Of a stretch of DNA of 64,000 bases, positions 35,422-44,651 are shown one piece after another. Source of the DNA: Acidobacteriota bacterium. GTDB lineage: Bacteria > Acidobacteriota > Terriglobia > Bryobacterales > Bryobacteraceae. Location: contig JAKOTR010000031.1 in assembly GCA_029776225.1 (NCBI GenBank), forward strand, positions 1 through 64,000, read 5' to 3'. Both the position numbers and the translations under genes were made by a program. The notes under the pieces are model-generated. The model saw nothing but the letters and a program-made list of their open reading frames with translations. It searched no databases and was not told where the DNA came from. Each line of letters begins with the position of its first letter. Within the stretch, counting starts at the first letter, position 1.

Positions 35422-36633
35422 TCACGCGCCGGCCGATTCCAACACGGCCGCGAGCTGTTTCAACTTCTGGACTTTGTTCTGGAGCGCGCGGTAGATTCCC
35501 TCCGCGTACGCCTTTGTGGGCAGTTGCGATGCGGTGTAGTTGTTTCTCCTTGCCGCATCGTCAACCGTCCGGATCCACTCCGCCGGTATCGCGCTGGCGC
35601 CCGAGAGAGCGCCCGCCAGCGCGCCTGCCGCCGACGCCACGCCCGCGGTGTCCCGCCCGAGGTTTACTGCGAAGACGATCGTATCCTCGAAGTTACCCTT
35701 CATCGCCGCGAAAATAGCCAGCGCCTTGCAGGCCGCCTCGGCCGCATAGGTTTCCGCACACTTAACGCCCTTGGCGCAGTACATTTCGGTAAGTTCCTTA
35801 CGGAGTTGAGCCGGTTCGGGCTGCTTGGCCGCAACGGCCAGGGCACGCTTCAGGTTCCGGCGGATTTTACGATCCGCATACTCCCCCGCGGCGGCAATCA
35901 CGGAATCCACGGTGGCGTCCGGCCGGAAGGCCATAGCCAGTGCGGCTTGGAAGCTTGCTCCCCAGTGGTAGCCGTCGCTGTGCAGCGGCTGGTAAACACG
36001 CCCTACATCATGCACGTCCCTCACCGCCTCTGCCGGGTCGCAGGCGTTGATCATGGCAATCGGCTGGAAGGACCGCACGGTAATGTTCTGGTGGCTGTAA
36101 GGAACGTGCGTTCCGATGATCCCGGCCGGAATGAGACCGCTTCGGCCCATCGCCATCAGCGGCCGGTCGAACGGCGCCGCGCCGAGTTTCATCGCCTCAA
36201 ACTTCTTGTCGTCCTTTATGCCGATCCAGTGATTGACCAGATCTTCCGCGGTGACCCTGTCCTGCTTTGCGATGATTGCCAGGGCGATGTGCTTGAACTG
36301 CTCCGCTCCGCCATCGGTGGTCCCGGCCGGCCGCATTGCGGCAATGCCTTCGGAGCGGAACGGATGAAACGATTTCAGCGTGCCGTACTTCTTCGCGATC
36401 TGTTCCTCGGACCAGAGCGCGACCGGAGCCCCCATAGCCGCGCCGATGAAGGCTCCGGCGACACAGCCGTAAAACTTGTCGAACAGACTGCGCGGCTGCG
36501 CCGGATCCGCCCATAGGCGGTCTCCCAGGACGATCGAGCCTGCGAGTGCGCCGCCCACAATACCAGCGAACTTGCGGCGCCCATGCGGGCTGCCCACACT
36601 CGGCCCGTCCAGTGTGTTCTTGTCGGGCGACAT
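35422..36633 (-). CDS. Exported ADP-ribosylglycohydrolase-fold protein, paralogue 2, altered metal site
   Basis: 403 residues from ATG 36633, chosen because AAGGAG lies eight bases upstream; the longer frame to 36696 is unlikely. The N-terminus has GRRKFAGIVGGALAGSIVLG, a Tat/Sec-like export signal. The fold parallels paralogue 1 (DKFYGCVAGAFIGAAMGAPV), but the first metal motif reads TTDGGAEQF and the second NLGRDTAGVASAAGALAGA. Compared with the family, acidic residues are missing from both motifs, so catalysis may be weakened or changed. The gene is 52 bases after the beta-helix gene and 29 bases before paralogue 1; the pair arose by tandem duplication. Confidence 0.83.
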   Translation of the reverse strand: MSPDKNTLDGPSVGSPHGRRKFAGIVGGALAGSIVLGDRLWADPAQPRSLFDKFYGCVAGAFIGAAMGAPVALWSEEQIAKKYGTLKSFHPFRSEGIAAMRPAGTTDGGAEQFKHIALAIIAKQDRVTAEDLVNHWIGIKDDKKFEAMKLGAAPFDRPLMAMGRSGLIPAGIIGTHVPYSHQNITVRSFQPIAMINACDPAEAVRDVHDVGRVYQPLHSDGYHWGASFQAALAMAFRPDATVDSVIAAAGEYADRKIRRNLKRALAVAAKQPEPAQLRKELTEMYCAKGVKCAETYAAEAACKALAIFAAMKGNFEDTIVFAVNLGRDTAGVASAAGALAGALSGASAIPAEWIRTVDDAARRNNYTASQLPTKAYAEGIYRALQNKVQKLKQLAAVLESAGA

Positions 36634-36685
36634 TTCCTTTCTCCTTGCGTCTTCTACGCGCTGGTGTCCGGATTCGCGCGAGAAC

Positions 36686-38284
36686 TCACCGGGCACTTGT
36701 GAATTGGTGTGCGCCGATATCCAGGCTGCCGTCCGCCGGCAGGGGATTCCCGTAATAGTCGCGCGTGCCCGGGTCGATGTTGAACAGCTTTTTCAGATTC
36801 AGACCCTTGCTTATGGCCGGCGAACCCTGTAGCACCTGATATTCAAGAAGCGTCGCGAGCTTTCTCGGATCCATCAAAAGGCCGACGCCGCCGCCGCGGA
36901 ACAGCGGGTCTCCCACAACACCGACGACCTTGTCCCCAACCTTTTCCTGGCCGGTGGCCGCTGCCCATGCGTTCAGGTCGGTGTACTTGCCCACCTGGAA
37001 CCCGCGGCCGCCCAAGCCGAAATAGAGATTGCCGACAAAACGGCCTACGCTGTCCAGCGGCCGCGCGGCGTCGTGATATTCAATCTGCGGGCCGCCCGTG
37101 GCGAAAATGTTGTTGTAAAAAGTGATGGTTGGCAGCTTGCCGCTAACGCCGCGTTCGGTGCCGCCGAAATCAACCGCCGCACCCTGGGAGTTGAAGATCG
37201 TATTGTTGTGAACCATGGTGTCGATCATGTTCTCGCTGCCGATCCAGACGCGAATCGCCGCGACGTGCCGTATCGTGCGGCCTTCCCTCTTGTCGGTCTT
37301 CAGACCGTCGTCCTGGCTGATGTTATAGCGCACGATGTTGCCGGAGAACTTATTCCGGCCCACCTGGCAGATCAAAAACCCGGGGCCGAAATTGTTGTGC
37401 GAGTAATTGTACTGAATGATCGAGTTAGTTACTCCACCGTCAAGGTCGAATCCGCCACCGTCGCCCGTTGTGCTCCGGTTATGATGCGAAATGTTGAACT
37501 GCATGATGACCCTGTCGGATTGCCAGGTCCAGATGCCGACCGGGCCGTTTCCGCCTCTCCAGCCCATGTCCCAGCCGTTGAAGCGCGCCTCGCAGTATTC
37601 AATCACGGCGCCATCCGTGTAGCCGACGAAAATCCCGCTGCCGCTGTGCGTCCTGGTGAACGACGGATCGCCCGCGTTGTTCTCCGCGAGGCAGTGGGCG
37701 ATGTAGATGTTGCGCGATCTGGCGGGGCCCATGATGCCGATGCCTTCCTTGCCGTTGTCGTGCGCGTGCACCCGTGTGATGCGCACGTCGGCGACCCCGT
37801 TCATGTGGATGCCGTTCTTGCGGAAGCCCCAGACTTCGACGTCGTCCACCTCGATGTCCCTGGCCGACTGCGCAAACAGACCGGATTCCGTGCTCGCGGA
37901 CTTCCGTCCCGCGCCTTTGAGTTCCAGGTCGCGAATCACGAAATGATTGCAGCCGTCGATCGAAATGGCTCGTCCCGTTCCGCCGTCGATCACCGCCCGC
38001 CCGGCGTACGAGGTCACAGTCAGCTTCCTGCCGGGCGCGCCGCTGTCGGCGGCGTCGAGCACCAGCGTACCCTTGAAGGTCTGGCCACCCTCGAACAAGA
38101 TGCGATCGTCGGGCCCAAACGTGGTGCTGTTGAGCTTCTCAATCGTCTTCCACGGTTTGTCCATCGTGCCAGGGTTGGCATCGTCGCCCCGCGGGCTGAC
38201 ATAGTAATCCTTTGCGGCGCAAGTAACGCTCAGTGTAAGGAAGATAAGCGTCGTGATCGCCACGTCCAGACGTTTCATGTTCAT
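36686..38284 (-). CDS. Secreted right-handed beta-helix (pectate-lyase-like) protein
   Basis: 532 residues from ATG 38284 (AAGGGTGG upstream); a start at 38392 would bury the signal peptide. Signal peptide MNMKRLDVAITTLIFLTLSV, then KDYYVSPRGDDANPGTMDKPW, a standard opening of polysaccharide-lyase-like beta-helix proteins. Repeated coils with Asn/His ladders run from about 110 to 400 (HFVIRDLELKGAG, IHMNGVADVRITRVHAHDN, SIIQYNYSHNNFGPGFLI). The C-terminus ends DPLFRGGG... and GSLDIGAHQFT, a common terminal module. Likely an extracellular polysaccharide lyase or hydrolase, or glycan-binding protein; catalytic residues cannot be assigned by eye. It lies between the (alpha/alpha)6-like gene and the ADP-ribosylglycohydrolase-fold pair in one transcription direction. 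Confidence 0.85.
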   Translation of the reverse strand: MNMKRLDVAITTLIFLTLSVTCAAKDYYVSPRGDDANPGTMDKPWKTIEKLNSTTFGPDDRILFEGGQTFKGTLVLDAADSGAPGRKLTVTSYAGRAVIDGGTGRAISIDGCNHFVIRDLELKGAGRKSASTESGLFAQSARDIEVDDVEVWGFRKNGIHMNGVADVRITRVHAHDNGKEGIGIMGPARSRNIYIAHCLAENNAGDPSFTRTHSGSGIFVGYTDGAVIEYCEARFNGWDMGWRGGNGPVGIWTWQSDRVIMQFNISHHNRSTTGDGGGFDLDGGVTNSIIQYNYSHNNFGPGFLICQVGRNKFSGNIVRYNISQDDGLKTDKREGRTIRHVAAIRVWIGSENMIDTMVHNNTIFNSQGAAVDFGGTERGVSGKLPTITFYNNIFATGGPQIEYHDAARPLDSVGRFVGNLYFGLGGRGFQVGKYTDLNAWAAATGQEKVGDKVVGVVGDPLFRGGGVGLLMDPRKLATLLEYQVLQGSPAISKGLNLKKLFNIDPGTRDYYGNPLPADGSLDIGAHQFTSAR

Positions 38285-38385
38285 TCCACCCTTACTGACT
38301 CTTTTCTCTTCAATAGCGGTTCGCAAGAGCTCGTAACTCGAACTGCCTGCCCATACACCTACGTGGTTCGGCGACAGACGCCGCC

Positions 38386-40629
38386 TCACCACTGGAATTC
38401 GCCTTTCTCTCCAGGAACGACGGTGCGGCCGTTCAGCCGGATTCGGACCGGTTTGCCGAGCAGCCGGCCCCGATACCGGGCGCTGCGCGGCAGAGTGTTT
38501 ACATCGAGTTCAACTTGCTTTGCGGCACACTTGATGGATTTCACGACCACGCCATCCAGGCCGACCGCGTGGCAGCGTTCCGCATCGACGACAAGGTCGC
38601 CGTAGCGGCGCTCAAGCGCGATTGCCGTGGTGAGCGCGCTGCCCGTGCCCCAATGGAATCCCGACCGGCCGCTTCGCCGGTTTCTTCCCGAGTGGCCGTA
38701 ATTTTCGGCGCTTGCGCCCTTCGTCTCGTACTGATTGCCGAAATAGTTTCTCGGCGCAATCTCGCGGTTTTCTTCCATGACCACGAGAGCGAAGCTGGCC
38801 CGGGCCGCCGCGACGGCGCGCTCAAGCAGAGCGGGTTCTTTCGTTACGTCGTAGTAGTTGGCGAAGGTTTCGGCGAACTGCGCCTGGCGCGCGTCGTTCC
38901 ACTCGCCGTCCGTGTTCATGACCCCAAAGCCTCCGAAGGCCATGAGGTCCAGGTACGGCGGGTTCCACACCTGCTGGTAAAGGGACAGCACGTCAAGGCA
39001 GAACCGTCCCGCTGAAAGGTCCTCCGGGCGCTTGAACAAGAGGTACGCCACGCGGAACGCCTCCGCGCACCACTGCATCGCCAGCGTATTCTGCCCGTAC
39101 ATCTTCGTGACCGGATCGTAATAATTGAGTGGCTTTTTCGAGCACGAGAAGTACAGTTCGTAGTCGTCGAACCGCTGGTCGGGCAACACATGCGAGCGCA
39201 GCCAGTCCACGCCGGCTTTGACCGCCGCTTCGGCTTCGGCTCGCGTGCGGGAATCGAGCCTGTTCGCCAAAATCATCTCCCCGAGGAACCAAATAGGAAG
39301 GGCGCCTGAAGCCGAAGAGTCGAGAACGGGGTCGGCGCTATGATCCTCCACGCGCACGAGCGTCGGGAAGCCGCCATTGCTATGCCGCACACTGAGGACC
39401 GCCTGAGTGAACCGCGCAAGAAATGCGTCGGCTTCCGCGGATCGCTCCGGCCAGCGCAGCAGCCAGATCGCCGTCCAGGCCAGGTCGGGCAAATGGTACA
39501 ACCCTGGCCCGCCGCCGTGGTCGTAACTGGAATTCTGCCAGGTCCGGTCGACCGACCGGTAGATCATGGGGAAAAACCCCTTGGGGTTCGGAGACGTCAT
39601 CAAGAGCCGGTGGACATCGTAAGCGCGTTCCGTCCACTGGCGGTTGGACACCCGCTGTCCCCAGTGAAGCAGGCCCCATGCCGTTCGGAGATTATTGAAC
39701 CAGGAGTGGAACCAGAGGTCGCGCAGCGACTCCCTGCCTCCCCGCTGCCCGGTCTTCTTGTCTACATAAGTCGCCAGCGTGATGCCGCCGGTGCCGGGCT
39801 TCGGTCCCTCCACCCACAGGTCCCGCAGCGCCATCTCGTAGCCATAGCGGGCGTAGGTTTCAAACGGGACGACCTGCGGTTCGTGCCGGGCGATGTACTC
39901 CTTCCCGTACTGGTCCCAAAGAAAAGAGGAGACCCGGTTCAAAAAGGCTTCTCGCGTGGTCTTGCGAGAGTAAAGAACATAGCAGGCAAACCGGAACGAA
40001 TCAGCGCGAAACGGTTTTCCCGTCCGCCCGAAGTAAATGTGTCCTTCGGGGCGGGAATCGGCCACACCGTAGTCGATGATGGGCGCTTCGCCGTCGGGAA
40101 ATCGCAAGTCGAGAAAATGCGATGCCGGGCGCGAAGCGGCCAGCACCTTGACGTCCGGGATCACCGCCACGGCCGTCTGCCCTGCTGTCACGATGACGGC
40201 GGGCGAGCGGAAGCTATGATCCGCCGCAAATTGATGGGGCTTCTCTTTGATGTGCGGGATCCAGTGAAATGCCTTTCCGGCCTCGGACCAGGCCGACGGC
40301 TCGTCGGGCAGAAAGCGGAAGCGCGCGACCGCTTCCATGACATCGGTCGGGGCGTCAAACGAGACTTGCCATTCGACCCGCACGGTTTCCGGAGCGACGT
40401 CGCGCACCTGCCGCTCGATGCGCGGCTTTGCCCCTTCGGCGTTCACCTGCACGTCGCCCGCGATGATGGCAGGCTTGCCGACGGATACAGTTTGTGCGGC
40501 GCCGGGAAGTCCCGTCAGAGCCATCGCGAGTAAAAGGGCGGATTGTCCCGCCAGGGCGGCCAATCCCGAGCGGCGGCCTGCGCCAGGCGCGGGCATCTGG
40601 AACTCAGCTTTTCGGTTTTCTCTTGTCAT
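38386..40629 (-). CDS. Exported (alpha/alpha)6-barrel-like protein, putative glycoside hydrolase
   Basis: 747 residues, ATG 40629 with GGAAGGTGAG upstream. Signal peptide (LAALAGQSALLLAMALTGLPG). Residues about 60-250 are beta-rich; 250-660 show repeated helical hairpins with aromatic and acidic residues (WFHSWFNNLRTAWGLLHWG, DHGGGPGLYHLPDLAWTAIW, ALPIWFLGEMILANRL, NTLAMQWCAEAFRVAYLL), the look of an alpha-toroid glycosidase or lyase. A short C-terminal beta domain follows. I do not recognise a named family. It lies between the first receptor and the beta-helix protein, so a role in breaking down imported oligosaccharides is likely but inferred. Confidence 0.65.
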   Translation of the reverse strand: MTRENRKAEFQMPAPGAGRRSGLAALAGQSALLLAMALTGLPGAAQTVSVGKPAIIAGDVQVNAEGAKPRIERQVRDVAPETVRVEWQVSFDAPTDVMEAVARFRFLPDEPSAWSEAGKAFHWIPHIKEKPHQFAADHSFRSPAVIVTAGQTAVAVIPDVKVLAASRPASHFLDLRFPDGEAPIIDYGVADSRPEGHIYFGRTGKPFRADSFRFACYVLYSRKTTREAFLNRVSSFLWDQYGKEYIARHEPQVVPFETYARYGYEMALRDLWVEGPKPGTGGITLATYVDKKTGQRGGRESLRDLWFHSWFNNLRTAWGLLHWGQRVSNRQWTERAYDVHRLLMTSPNPKGFFPMIYRSVDRTWQNSSYDHGGGPGLYHLPDLAWTAIWLLRWPERSAEADAFLARFTQAVLSVRHSNGGFPTLVRVEDHSADPVLDSSASGALPIWFLGEMILANRLDSRTRAEAEAAVKAGVDWLRSHVLPDQRFDDYELYFSCSKKPLNYYDPVTKMYGQNTLAMQWCAEAFRVAYLLFKRPEDLSAGRFCLDVLSLYQQVWNPPYLDLMAFGGFGVMNTDGEWNDARQAQFAETFANYYDVTKEPALLERAVAAARASFALVVMEENREIAPRNYFGNQYETKGASAENYGHSGRNRRSGRSGFHWGTGSALTTAIALERRYGDLVVDAERCHAVGLDGVVVKSIKCAAKQVELDVNTLPRSARYRGRLLGKPVRIRLNGRTVVPGEKGEFQW

Positions 40630-40778
40630 TCAGCTCACCTTCCCACTGCTTTGTATCTCTCTTGTTAGCTGAACGGCAACCCGCCAGTGGCCCCCTCAAC
40701 TCAGCGACTCGCAGGAAAGCGCCGGGGCTTTTCCTGCGGTGGATGGCCCCGGCGCGATTCGATTCCGGGTGCGCCGGA

Positions 40779-43700
40779 TCAGAAGTCCAGCCTCGCGGCG
40801 ATCTGAACCTGGCGATTGCCGCTGATGCTGGTGATCTGCCCGAAGGTGGGCGACGTCACGTTGGTTTGGGGGCTGCCCAGTCGCGAGCGATTGAATCCGT
40901 TTAGCATTTCCGCCCGGATCTGGAAGCGCACGCCCTCACGAATCATCGTGTTCTTCTGGATGCCGAAGTCCTCGTTCAGCGACGCGGTCCTGCGTGCACT
41001 CCCGTACCGCCTCGCGGCAGTGCCGAGCGTGAGCGCAGGCGGGTTGCTGAACTTGTCCTTTAAAAGATAGGTGTTGTTAGGCGAATTCGGATTCGCGAAA
41101 TCGAACTTGTTGTCGTCGAAATTCGGGTTCACCAGCGGGCCGGGAGCGATGTTCGGGACGTTACCGCCGCCATTCCAGGCGCTGCTGGGAGACGAGGCCG
41201 AGAAGCCGAGGGGCGTGCCGGAGGCATAGTTGACGATCGCACTGATTGTCCAACCGCCAACGATCGCATTCAGAACACGTCCCGCCTCGCCAAGCAGCGG
41301 ACGGCCGCGTCCAATGGGCAGGTCGTAGCTTATGTAACCCTTGAAGACGTGCGGCATATCGGAGGTGGAATAGGATTTGTAGTTCCGCATGTTGTAGTAA
41401 TCCAAACCTCCGGTGTCTCCGCCGATGAGCGACGAATTGATATTGGTGAGGTTTTTCGACCAGACGTAGTTCGCATACGCGGTCAGTCCGTTCGAAAACT
41501 CCTTGTTCAGGATCACCTGGAGTGAATGGTAAGTGCTGAAGCCGAGGGGCGTACCGTAGGAACGGATGGTCGAGTTGCCCTGCACCTGCGGGTAGTCTCT
41601 CAGCGCGCTCGCGACGGTTCCCCTGAAGCCGGGGAACGGATACCGGATACCGTTGGCGGCCGCCTGGGCCTCATTGGTAACAGGGTTGTTCAGAGCGGCG
41701 CCGTACTGAGCCATCCACTCAGGCCGGATCTGATTGAGGCGAGCCAGTTCGCTCTTGAGGCTGGTGGCCTTGTTGGCCACATAACCGATATCAAGCACGA
41801 GATTTCTCGCCAGTTCGCGCTGGATGTTGAAGCTCCACATCTGGATGTATCCCGGGGTGCCGTAGAGGGGATCGATCATGCCGGGGCGGTTGAAGTTGCC
41901 CCAGCTCGGATCCCGCGAGCCCTCGGTGAACCGGTCCAGGGGAAGCCCGTCATCCCAATTAAAGATTCCCGCCCACCGGTTGACGGGGTCGGCTGAGAAC
42001 TGGTAGGTGCGGCCCACCATAATGCTGGTGGCAGTCCCCAGCGGGGTGGCTTCCCACGCGTTGAAGTTGTCGGCGTCGTACATGATTCCGTAGGAGCCCC
42101 GAAGGGTCCAGTTGCCTGCAGGCCGGAATGCGAAGCCGAAACGCGGGCCGAACGCGGTGTATACCTTCTTGCCGAAATATCTGCGCCCGGTGCAGTCAGG
42201 GCACTTGCCCGCGAACTCGTAGGCGCCCTTCAGCCCCGAGATCGGGTCGATAACCTCCGTGCTCCAACTGGAGATGCGGTCATGGTCCTCGACGAAGGGA
42301 GGCTGATAGTCCCACCGCAGCCCGAGGTTCAGGGTAAGCCGGTTGTTCACCTTGAAGTCGTCCTGGATGAACAGCGCGGTGTAGCTGCGGCGGCCGCCCA
42401 TCTTGCTGGGATCCACCCAGTTGCCGCTGTCTACAATGCCCAGAAGGTAGCTGGCGAACGCGTAGCCGGTCTGGTTGCCGGCAAAGGTTTCATTGGGAAT
42501 TGCAGTAGCCAGGGGGCTGAAGTTGAAGCCGACACGGTGGCGGCGGAGGAACCGCTGAGCGTAGCGCCGGACATCGATGCCGAGCTTGATGAAGTGGCGT
42601 CCCTTATTGAGGCTAAGCGTGTTCAGCAAGCCGTAGCCGTCGCTCCAGTTGAAGTCGCCGATCTGGTTCCCCACCCGGCTGAGGCTGACGAAAGGCCCGC
42701 CGCCCCAATTGATCTCCGGATACGCGATCGAGCTCAGGTTTGCGATACCCATCTCCTTGGCGCCGTCCACTTCCGCGTAGGCGTTGATGTTTGGGTTCAC
42801 CTGGCGGTTGTAATGGACGTTGATCGTGTTCAGAACGGTCGGAGTGATGGTCCAATCATGGGCAATCCGTCCCATTTGGGTCTTGATGCGCTGGGTGCGC
42901 GCCGAGGACAGCGGCCCACCGTCCACAGCGTTGGCATCGAACAGCACACCGCCGTCGTACATGAGCCTGGGCCTGGCGTTGTAGGCGTAGGAGCCGGAGA
43001 GCCTGTGGTCGCTCCCGATCAAATGGTCTCCCTTAACGGAGAACTGATACTGGTCGAAGCGGGGGTTGCTGGTGACCAGAAAATGTTGATTGTTCTCCAG
43101 CGGGATCACACCGTTGGCGTCCCGGACGGTTGGCAGGTAGCCCTGACGGACCTTCTCGTTGAGACGCTGCGAAACCTTGCTGATCCGCGATACAGGGATG
43201 ACGTTCCCAGGGAACATTTCACCGACCCAGCGTCCGTTGGGAAGCTGGCGGAAAGTAGCCGGGTCGTAAATCGCTCCCCTCAGAACGGGGCGTCCCAGCG
43301 CGTCGGTGACGTTCGGAAGGGCCGGACCAAGCAGGCGGCTCAGATCTCCATCCAGCCATTCCGGCTGGGGAGCAGTCCTGCTCGGGGCTCCCATCATTTC
43401 GTTCCGGAGGGAATACCTCTCGTAGGCGACATAGAAAAAGGTCCGGTCGCGGCCGTTGTAGACCTTGGGCAGGTACACCGGCCCGCCGAAACTGGCGGCG
43501 TAGTTTTTCTGGCGGTCGCGAGGCTTGTCAAGGCCGCGGAAGTTGTTGACAAAGCCGTTGGAGTTGAAAAATTCGTTTCGGATGCCAACGTAGGCGCTTC
43601 CATGGGGCGTATTCGTGCCGGACTTCATTACATAGTTGAACACGCCGCCCTGGGCCCGGCCGAACTCGGCCGAGATTCCGCTGGTCTGGACCTTGAGCTC

Positions 43701-44321
43701 CTGGAGCGCCTCCACCGAAACGGAGGATTCCCCAAAGTGGCCGGAAAGATACGTGGTGACCGAGGCCCCATCCAGCAGCGATTCTTTGGAGAACTCTGTG
43801 CTGCCGTTGATTCGGGTCGCCCAGCTCGAGCCGCTCACCCCAGGGGCAAGCTTGTAAGCGAATCCCTCGGCCTCCCTGCCGGCGTTGAACGTAAGCGGCA
43901 GGTCCTTTAGTTGCAGAGTGTCGATGCTCGTCCCCACCTCAGGCGAGTCCGTCGCCAGCCGCGGGAGCTCACCGGTGACCGTGATCGACTCTGCCACGTC
44001 CCCCACTTCCAGTGCCACGTCCACACGCCGGACCTCCGTCGCCCCGAGGGTAATGCCCTGACGCGACAGGCGCTTGAAGCCTGGCGCTTCGACAATCACC
44101 TCGTAGGTCCCGGGTTGCAGGTTGGGAGTGGAGAACTGTCCATATTCATTGGCCTGCGCTTTAATCGTCGCTCCAGTTGCCGGGTTCCTGATGGTGATGC
44201 TGGCGCCGGGAATCGCCGCCCCCTCTGGATCGGTGACAGTTCCGGCGATGGTTCCCCGGTTCAACTGGGCCATAGCCATTACAGCTAGCGAACACAGGAT
44301 CACTGCTATTCTGTGAACCAT
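40779..44321 (-). CDS. Oar-like TonB-dependent receptor, 1180 residues
   Basis: ATG 44321, signal peptide VHRIAVILCSLAVMAMA. The carboxypeptidase-regulatory domain follows (GTIAGTVTDPEGAAIPGAS; YGQFSTPNLQPGTYEVIVEA), then plug-like LPLTFNAGREAEGFAYKLAP, LDGASVTTYLSGHFGESSVS and ISAEFGRAQGGVFNYVMKSG, and the barrel. It ends RQVQIAARLDF with a terminal Phe. This is the first gene of the long minus-strand locus and faces the malectin regulator across a divergent intergenic region, suggesting it is the regulated promoter-proximal gene. Ligand unknown; with its neighbours, plant-derived or microbial glycans are plausible. Confidence 0.92.
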   Translation of the reverse strand: MVHRIAVILCSLAVMAMAQLNRGTIAGTVTDPEGAAIPGASITIRNPATGATIKAQANEYGQFSTPNLQPGTYEVIVEAPGFKRLSRQGITLGATEVRRVDVALEVGDVAESITVTGELPRLATDSPEVGTSIDTLQLKDLPLTFNAGREAEGFAYKLAPGVSGSSWATRINGSTEFSKESLLDGASVTTYLSGHFGESSVSVEALQELKVQTSGISAEFGRAQGGVFNYVMKSGTNTPHGSAYVGIRNEFFNSNGFVNNFRGLDKPRDRQKNYAASFGGPVYLPKVYNGRDRTFFYVAYERYSLRNEMMGAPSRTAPQPEWLDGDLSRLLGPALPNVTDALGRPVLRGAIYDPATFRQLPNGRWVGEMFPGNVIPVSRISKVSQRLNEKVRQGYLPTVRDANGVIPLENNQHFLVTSNPRFDQYQFSVKGDHLIGSDHRLSGSYAYNARPRLMYDGGVLFDANAVDGGPLSSARTQRIKTQMGRIAHDWTITPTVLNTINVHYNRQVNPNINAYAEVDGAKEMGIANLSSIAYPEINWGGGPFVSLSRVGNQIGDFNWSDGYGLLNTLSLNKGRHFIKLGIDVRRYAQRFLRRHRVGFNFSPLATAIPNETFAGNQTGYAFASYLLGIVDSGNWVDPSKMGGRRSYTALFIQDDFKVNNRLTLNLGLRWDYQPPFVEDHDRISSWSTEVIDPISGLKGAYEFAGKCPDCTGRRYFGKKVYTAFGPRFGFAFRPAGNWTLRGSYGIMYDADNFNAWEATPLGTATSIMVGRTYQFSADPVNRWAGIFNWDDGLPLDRFTEGSRDPSWGNFNRPGMIDPLYGTPGYIQMWSFNIQRELARNLVLDIGYVANKATSLKSELARLNQIRPEWMAQYGAALNNPVTNEAQAAANGIRYPFPGFRGTVASALRDYPQVQGNSTIRSYGTPLGFSTYHSLQVILNKEFSNGLTAYANYVWSKNLTNINSSLIGGDTGGLDYYNMRNYKSYSTSDMPHVFKGYISYDLPIGRGRPLLGEAGRVLNAIVGGWTISAIVNYASGTPLGFSASSPSSAWNGGGNVPNIAPGPLVNPNFDDNKFDFANPNSPNNTYLLKDKFSNPPALTLGTAARRYGSARRTASLNEDFGIQKNTMIREGVRFQIRAEMLNGFNRSRLGSPQTNVTSPTFGQITSISGNRQVQIAARLDF

Positions 44322-44651
44322 TAGTTAATCCCTCAACCTTTTGGTCCCCTCTCAGGAGCCTTCAGCCTGGAAGCCCTGGCAAGTGCTGTTCGAGCCGCCC
44401 ATGCATCGCGCCGGCTGTCTGACCTCCCGAAAGATTAGGCAGATTATAGGGGCGTGACTAGCCTGGATGTAGGCCAAACCTGCTAAACCAGGGGCGTTTT
44501 GTCTCTTTTATTGAATCTATGGGACTTACATAGCAACGTTAACTGTTAACGGAGGGCGACACCAAACGGACAGACGAGCTTGTGAGCGTCATTGACATCG
44601 CTTCAACTCTGCTGGTATCATGGCCGCTCGACAAAGGAGGTGAGGGGTCGT
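44322..44651. promoter_or_regulatory. Divergent intergenic region between receptor and malectin regulator
   Basis: 330 bp without a gene; AT-rich around 44450-44560 compared with its flanks. It must hold the promoters of both divergent genes and is the obvious place for a regulator-binding site. I do not see a clear inverted repeat. Confidence 0.4.

Noticed and set aside
42282-43910. Long open frame antisense to the receptor gene at 40779-44321
   Set aside because: It mirrors codon bias of the real gene on the other strand and has no domain or ribosome site. Similar antisense frames over the receptors at 30.5-34 and 47.8-50.3 kb and over nrdJ were discarded for the same reason.
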